NCBI GenBank assembly: GCA_023515795.1
Contig: JALGPX010000010.1
Location: 16,395-80,394 of the forward strand
Reading direction: 5' to 3'
DNA length: 64,000 bases
Source: Amoeboaphelidium occidentale
Lineage: Eukaryota > Aphelidiomycota > Aphelidea
Shown one piece after another: positions 59,253 to 64,000 of this stretch; positions within the stretch are counted from its first letter, which is position 1; each line of letters begins with the position of its first letter. The notes beneath the pieces are model-generated. The model did not search any database. It saw only the letters and a program-made list of their open reading frames with translations, and had not been told where the DNA came from. The position numbers were made by a program, and so were the translations under genes.

Positions 59253-60041
59253 ATGAATTTTTCTAGCGAAGACGTCAACTTGGATGCCTTAAGGCGGATT
59301 CTTATACGATTAGAAGATTCCATCTCATTCGCGCTAATTGAACGCGCACAATTTGCCCATAATGCTTCGATTTACGATAAACATTCTCCAGAATTTTCAG
59401 GTCTTGGTTTCGATGGTAGTTTTGTGGAGTATTTATTGTATGAAATGGAAACATGCCACGCCAAGGTCAGGCGATACACTTCACCCGATGAGTATCCATT
59501 CACTGACTATGATAAGTTGCCTCAGCCTGTTTTGAAACCGTTCCAGTTCCCGAAGTATTTGAGAGAAGATGTTGCCATTAACATCAACAAGGAGCTTTAT
59601 GATATTTATGTGGACAAGATCATTCCTTCGATCTGCAAAGCTCAAAGCAATGACGGTAATTTTGGTTCATCAGCTACAAGAGACGTAGAATGTCTTCAGT
59701 ATCTCTCGAAACGTATTCATTACGGAAAATTCATAGCAGAGGCTAAGTACCGTGATCCTTTGCTGCATGATAAGTACATAGAACTTATTCGCAACCGTGA
59801 CGAGAAGGGCTTGATGGAATTATTAACAAACGAGGCCGTAGAAGAAAGGCTTTTGAAAAGAGTCAGGAACAAAATTCGCTTGTACGGGCAAGATATCACT
59901 GAGGATGAAATGAGCCTTTCTCAGGGCAATGAAACAAAAATCTCGTCAGATATTGTGGTCTCGATTTACAGGGATATTATAATTCCACTAACGAAGAAGG
60001 TTGAGGTACTGTACCTTCTTCAGCGAAAGGAGAGCTCGTAA
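59253..60041 (+). CDS. ARO7: Chorismate mutase, fungal Aro7 type
   Basis: 262 residues against 256 in yeast. It converts chorismate to prephenate, the branch step to Phe and Tyr. Family blocks: LDALRRILIRLEDSISFALI, ERAQFAHNASIY, VRRYTSPDEYPF, GNFGSSATRDVECLQYLSKR, IHYGKFIAEAKYRDP and LMELLTNEAVEERLLKRVRN. NFGSSATRD is the loop next to the allosteric Trp/Tyr site in the yeast enzyme, so feedback by Tyr and activation by Trp are likely. The presence of this enzyme means that aromatic amino acids are made de novo at least in part, excluding animals. Confidence 0.95.
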   Translation: MNFSSEDVNLDALRRILIRLEDSISFALIERAQFAHNASIYDKHSPEFSGLGFDGSFVEYLLYEMETCHAKVRRYTSPDEYPFTDYDKLPQPVLKPFQFPKYLREDVAININKELYDIYVDKIIPSICKAQSNDGNFGSSATRDVECLQYLSKRIHYGKFIAEAKYRDPLLHDKYIELIRNRDEKGLMELLTNEAVEERLLKRVRNKIRLYGQDITEDEMSLSQGNETKISSDIVVSIYRDIIIPLTKKVEVLYLLQRKESS

Positions 60042-60106
60042 TATAAATTTTTTATGCGTTGCTGTCGTTGTTTTCATTGGAGCGATCAGTCACTAGCAAC
60101 AACACC

Positions 60107-61791
60107 ATGACCGAAATAGCAGGAAAGGAGTCCGTTTCAACACAATCCCTAAGTGCAGAAAAGGATACTAGGGTAAGATCTTTAATAATGCGAATAGACT
60201 TATTGCTTTATAGAGTCTAAGACCGACCAGCCCGAAACCTTTGGGACAGGTTGCCTTCCTTTCGTTATGGTTTATCTGAACATGGTTTAGACGCAAATAG
60301 GTTCTATATCCGAACTAGACTCTGACATAAGGAAAATCATTGAAGATAAAGGTAAGATCATATATCTGTATGATACTGAACACTTAGATGGCCGAATCCA
60401 TGCCTTGGAATCAATCGTTGCTGATTTCAGTAGAATAATTCTTGAAAAGGGTATTGACTTCTGCATACAGCTACTGATGTGTAGATCTTGAAATTCAAGC
60501 CCTTAAGGATCAAGTGGCAAAGTTGAGTGGTCAGAGCCAGAACGGTAGAAGCTCGGATGATCCATTTGGAAGCATTCCTGCTCAGATGGGACCAAAACTT
60601 GCTCATCCAACAAGAGAAAGACCTCATAAGAAGGGAAGACCAGGATCTGTTCATCATGCAGAGACAAGTAAGATTGAAGAATCACCTGAAGAAGCTGCAC
60701 AAGATCAAGCTAAGAAAGCAGAAGAATCAACTAGAAGACCTTCAGCGGCTGCTATTAATGGAATTAACATGTTTGGAAGCATTAATCCTGCTGAAGTGAA
60801 GCTTCGTTCTACGACTGGTGCATCCAGTGCAGCTGAAACAAAACCTTCCGCTCAAACTACCACTGATGTAAAGAAGACTGGTTCAATCGGGAATCTTAGC
60901 AGCAATGGTGCAAAAATGCAGTCTCAATCTAATTTGAATAGCAGAAGTGCCATGAGTGCATCACAAGCAGCCTTAGATACGAAACCGCAAGCGGAACTCG
61001 CCCCTAAGCCTATTATTGCCACAGCAAAGCCCTCAGGTTTTCAGGGTGTCACAAAGGCGGTACCCTCAAACAATGTCCCACCGGAGTCTACTGACTCAAA
61101 AGATAAATCTAAATCTTCGCTTGCTCTGAACGGCAACGATTCTACTGTAAAACCACAACCGTCGAAAATTGGTCCTGTTAAAAGTTTGACATCTACTACC
61201 GCTGCTCCTCCTAACGCAGCATCCAAAGTAGCAACAGGATTTGGTCTGAAGGCAACAAGTTCATCTAGCACAGTTGAATCCAAACCGCCAGTGTCAATTG
61301 CAACTCCTGGAAAACTTACTTCACCTTCTAGTCCAATTGGAAGCCAGCAAAAACTTGGAACATCCGCTGGCGCAAATTCTACTGAAGCTGCATCTTCAGC
61401 AGCTGCAACCGCGCCATCTGCTACTGCAGAGGAGGCTGACCTAAAGAAATGGATAGAAACCACGCTTAAGGAACAATTCCCTGCAGGAGCTGATTTCAAA
61501 TCTGCTTTAAAAGATGGCTCAATACTTTGCAAGTAAGTATCGCTAAGATTTTGCTCATATTGTAGGCTTGCAAACAAGTTACGAAAAGACGGGCAGTCTA
61601 TCAAGATCAACCCTGGAAAATTTAGTGCTAGTTACATCGAAAACATTAACAACTATTTGAAATGCGCTGGTGATGTTTTCAAGATACCTGCAAGCCAGAG
61701 TTTTGTTCCAATGGATCTGTATGAAGGAAAAGCCATTGACAAAGTCATTAAACATTTGGTGGCATTGAAAAAGCAAGTCGGTGGAAAATAG
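60107..61791 (+). CDS. Coiled-coil protein with C-terminal calponin-homology domain, six exons
   Basis: Exons 60107..60172, 60214..60249, 60291..60351, 60388..60429, 60485..61532 and 61566..61791 (introns 41, 41, 36, 55 and 33 nt) give 492 residues. A short acidic start is followed by a coiled coil (GRIHALESIVADFNLEIQAL), a long disordered Ser/Ala/Lys/Pro-rich region (about 90-405) and a single CH domain at the end (KWIETTLKEQFPAGADFKSA .. LKDGSILCKLANKL). The CH sequence is transgelin/Scp1-like, including the CAGDVFKIPASQSFVPMDLY loop, so actin bundling or binding is likely. The C-terminal CH position is opposite to Scp1/calponin. The four small first exons are supported mainly by the clean phase match of each junction. 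Confidence 0.78.
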
Positions 61792-61798
61792 AGAGAAT

Positions 61799-62680
61799 TT
61801 ACTGAATATAAGAAGGTAAACAAGTTGCATCATTCCAAGCGTTTTGTATAGAGCTCCACATTTTCTTTTCTTGGCGTTCAGACAGAGTTTCAGTCACAGT
61901 AGCTTCAGAATCTATACCAACACGAGCCATGTGTTCATTGTATTTTTTCTCATCTAGAGTCTCTGCCTCAACAAACGAGTTGTATCTTTTCAAGCGAGCG
62001 ATTAAAGCAGAAACTTCTTTCAGTAGAGCAGGAACCTTTGCCATCGATGCAGCAAAAGTTTCATACACCAAATCCCATTCACATGGCAAAGCTGCATCGA
62101 AGGTTTTCAAATTCACATCCATAGAGGTCTCATCATTCTGCTTTGATCTTAAAGTCTCAATCTTGTTTAATTCTTCCGTAGCGTTTTCCTTTGCACTCTT
62201 TCGCAGTTGCGCTACCTTGGTAATCTTCATGTCTGTTTCAGCTTGAACTTGATTCAATCTGGCCAAGAGTCCTTCATCCAGAGGAGCGTAGTCTTTAACA
62301 AAGTTAGCCGAATGTAGAAGTTCATCACTTACCAATTTGTTGAGGAGCTGAGGCATCAGCGGCCATTTTCCAATCTACTCCATTGACTTGACAGTTTGCT
62401 GATACCATCGACAGAACATCGTCAAATACCTTCCGACAAGGTTAAGAGTGATCTGGCTATAGTCTACCTTAGTAAGCTTCTCGTTTACCAAGCGTTCAAA
62501 GTCTTGCGATCCAGCGGCTTTCTGGTTAAATACTTGTTTCAACTCAGACCACTTGTCCCCAGCTTCAGCTTGGGATACCCTGTCAAGTTTCTGTTGTAAT
62601 CTGCCTTTAATGCCGTCAAATACAAAGAATAAATCCTCTTTGCTCTCCAGCTGAAGTTTTGTCCATTCTTGTGAGACCAT
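61799..62680 (-). CDS. NSL1: Mis14/Nsl1, subunit of the Mis12/MIND kinetochore complex
   Basis: Exons 62680..62468, 62429..62333 and 62292..61799 (introns 38 and 40 nt) give 267 residues. Joining restores CQVNGVDWKMAAD (the conserved xINGxxW block of Mis14) and DYAPLDEGLLARLNQVQAET followed by KVAQLRKSA, matching yeast Nsl1 EPFDLDLNEQV...VAQLRQ. The C-terminus has CEWDLVYETFAASMAKVPAL, also as in Nsl1, before a predicted coiled coil. The protein is part of the link between centromeric chromatin and the Ndc80 complex. Two continuous frames seem to start and stop here unless the middle exon is read. It lies in tandem with the DUF4139 gene, 45 bp downstream of its stop. Confidence 0.85.
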
Positions 62681-62725
62681 GTTAACACTTCGACAACAAC
62701 AAACATATCTGATTCTATTATCACT

Positions 62726-64000
62726 TTAACAACCTTCAATTCTTTCCTCTGCAGGATAAGAAACTTCATATTTCAATGTGAACTTCCTTTCCTCGGATGG
62801 TTTTAAAGTTGCTTGCCATTCAACGCAATTATATTCTCCTAGCGAGACAGATTTATCATCACTCGAGATTTTCGGCTCAATAATACTGACTTTGATCTTG
62901 TCAGTAGTTGATCTTGGAATTTGGTCAACCAACTTAAGGGAAACATCAATTGATTTCGTGTTGTTAACCACAATGACCTGATTGAAGGCAACGATATTGC
63001 TCTTTGTCAAAATACCGCCGGAAGAATTGTTCTTGATCAATGGTTTGTACTGAACCTTGACAGAATCATCAACGCCCAAAGAGAAATCGAACTTCTCATT
63101 TGGTGATACATCCTAAGATTTTAGTATAAGAAATATTACAGTTACCTGAATGCTTGTCTTTGCAACGAAAGTACCATCAAGGAAAATACTGCATTCGCCC
63201 GCTAAAATAGGATAAACAGAGTCGTTGACTGATTTTGCTTTCAAGAATACTTTCTCAGATAGCTTCGGATAAGAAGAGAACGAGAATTCCGGAGAAAACG
63301 ATAAAACAGCAACCGTTACTCTGTGCGGATTATTATCAGAAGGAATGGAGTACTTGACTGGAATTTCAAAGCTAGAAGCATGGATTCCACTTTTTGCGAC
63401 CGCTGACTGCACATTCATATTTGGAGCAGAAGTCGACATTGCCATGCCAGATTCTTCAGCTTCATCCATGCCCTCACCATCATCAAAAGATGCTCTCAAC
63501 ATAGCAGGTGCAGGAGGGGGAGGTGCAAACGCCATGGCACTGATTGTACTCTTTGAAGGTCCTCCCGCTTTTTTACGAATTGTTGGTCTTGGAGGCACAT
63601 AAAAAGATACATTCCAATCTCTCCTGAAAGTCACTTCGTTACCACTGGTCGAAGGCTTAGCAGTGGATAAAACAATCTTTGCATCATTCCAGTCCTCTCC
63701 TGTGACTTGAAACAAATCAGCTTTGTAGACCAATTCAATCTTTTTTTCTTCAGAAAACACGCGCACATCATAGAAGGGCACCCATGAAGCAGGAGAGACT
63801 GCATACAATAATCTAAACTCAACTTCTTGTTTCTCTTCCTCGTTATCAACCAGAATCTTAATTTCATTAACATCTTCATACTCGCTTGTGTTAGTTTGCC
63901 ATCTGGAGATGTTCGTATGACATACACTGATTTCCTTGTTAAGCTCAGCAAGCTCCCTCTCGAGCTTTGACTTTTCGCCTTGATGCTCCAACAAATTCGT
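62726..64000 (-). CDS. DUF4139-domain protein, 5' end off the window
   Basis: Exons 64000 (edge)..63146 and 63112..62726 with a 33-nt intron, GTAACT..TAG. The visible part is 414 residues. The coiled coil at its start (KSKLERELAELNKEISVCHT) and the beta-rich LLYAVSPASWVPFYDVRVFS match the DUF4140-coiled coil-DUF4139 family, found from bacteria to fungi and protists. A Pro/Ala-rich insertion (MAFAPPPPAPAML region) interrupts the DUF4139 fold, as in fungal members. Function unknown. No start codon is visible, so the N-terminal DUF4140 half should lie beyond 64000. Confidence 0.8.

Noticed and set aside
62375-62680. Independent 101-residue protein ending at 62375
   Set aside because: Its last 31 codons disagree with the Mis14 family, while splicing at 62467/62430 restores conserved Mis14 residues; the apparent stop lies in an unused frame.
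1-64000. Prokaryotic origin, operons, CRISPR arrays or prophage
   Set aside because: Spliceosomal introns, intron-bearing tRNAs, ESCRT, importin and kinetochore genes show nuclear eukaryotic DNA; no spaced repeat array was seen.
1-64000. Alternative genetic code
   Set aside because: TAA, TAG and TGA all end conserved proteins at the expected C-termini (for example DTD at TAG, eS24 at TAA), and in-frame stops are explained by introns.

Overview
This window is nuclear DNA of a compact eukaryotic genome, AT-rich, with about 45 protein genes and three tRNA genes packed on both strands. Many genes are only tens of bases apart, and several overlap. Reading frames are mostly long and uninterrupted. 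Where introns occur (31 inferred here by rejoining frames and family-conserved residues), 30 of them are 30-59 nt long with GT..AG ends and a TTAAC/CTAAC-like branch site. One, in the ribosomal protein eS24 gene, is 172 nt. The gene content points to a fungus or close fungal relative: an Ecl1-type zinc protein, Mgm101 (mitochondrial nucleoid recombination), an Aro7-type chorismate mutase, alternative oxidase and the kinetochore subunit Mis14/Nsl1. A C2CD3-like C2 protein hints at a centriole/flagellum, which would fit a zoosporic, early-diverging lineage (chytrid, aphelid or rozellid grade). The lineage is an inference; no species can be named from the sequence alone.

Layout. 1-7.1 kb: Ecl1-like (partial), alternative oxidase, CHMP1, membrane-anchored LRR-RhoGEF, KTI12, eIF2A. 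7.1-9.8 kb: secreted double lipocalin, a four-exon Bet1-type SNARE, then about 700 bp without a convincing gene. 9.8-21 kb: C2CD3-like protein, ADCK1/MCP2-type kinase, D-aminoacyl-tRNA deacylase, URB1-like ribosome biogenesis factor, CUE-Smr protein, mitochondrial-type rhomboid, Mgm101. 21-24 kb: two divergent intron-containing tRNA-Gln genes flanking the remains of a Ty3/gypsy-type retrotransposon (integrase end plus a 163-bp direct repeat, interrupted by an N), an unknown helical protein and tRNA-Ile(UAU). 24-30 kb: thioredoxin reductase, MFS transporter, GT31 glycosyltransferase, dual-specificity phosphatase, F-box protein. 30-39.3 kb: a run of poorly characterised secreted or membrane proteins (EF-hand, beta-propeller-like, degenerate ankyrin-like, kelch) with one CUE protein among them. 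39.4-64 kb: BAR-PH-ArfGAP, four-TM protein, ARMC8/Gid5, GT92 glycosyltransferase, ER DnaJ, LIM-LIM-RGS-PX protein, FHA-RING ligase, importin-5/Kap121, SLC35C2-like transporter, eS24, chorismate mutase, CH-domain protein, Nsl1, DUF4139 protein (partial).

The genes do not form an operon or one pathway. Functional themes recur: mitochondrion (AOX, Mgm101, rhomboid, ADCK1), ribosome/translation (URB1, eIF2A, eS24, DTD, KTI12), membrane traffic (CHMP1, Bet1, ArfGAP, CUE proteins) and cell surface/secretion. Most neighbours are divergent with shared promoters of 20-50 bp or less, or convergent with touching ends; in two divergent pairs the candidate start codons share one CATG.
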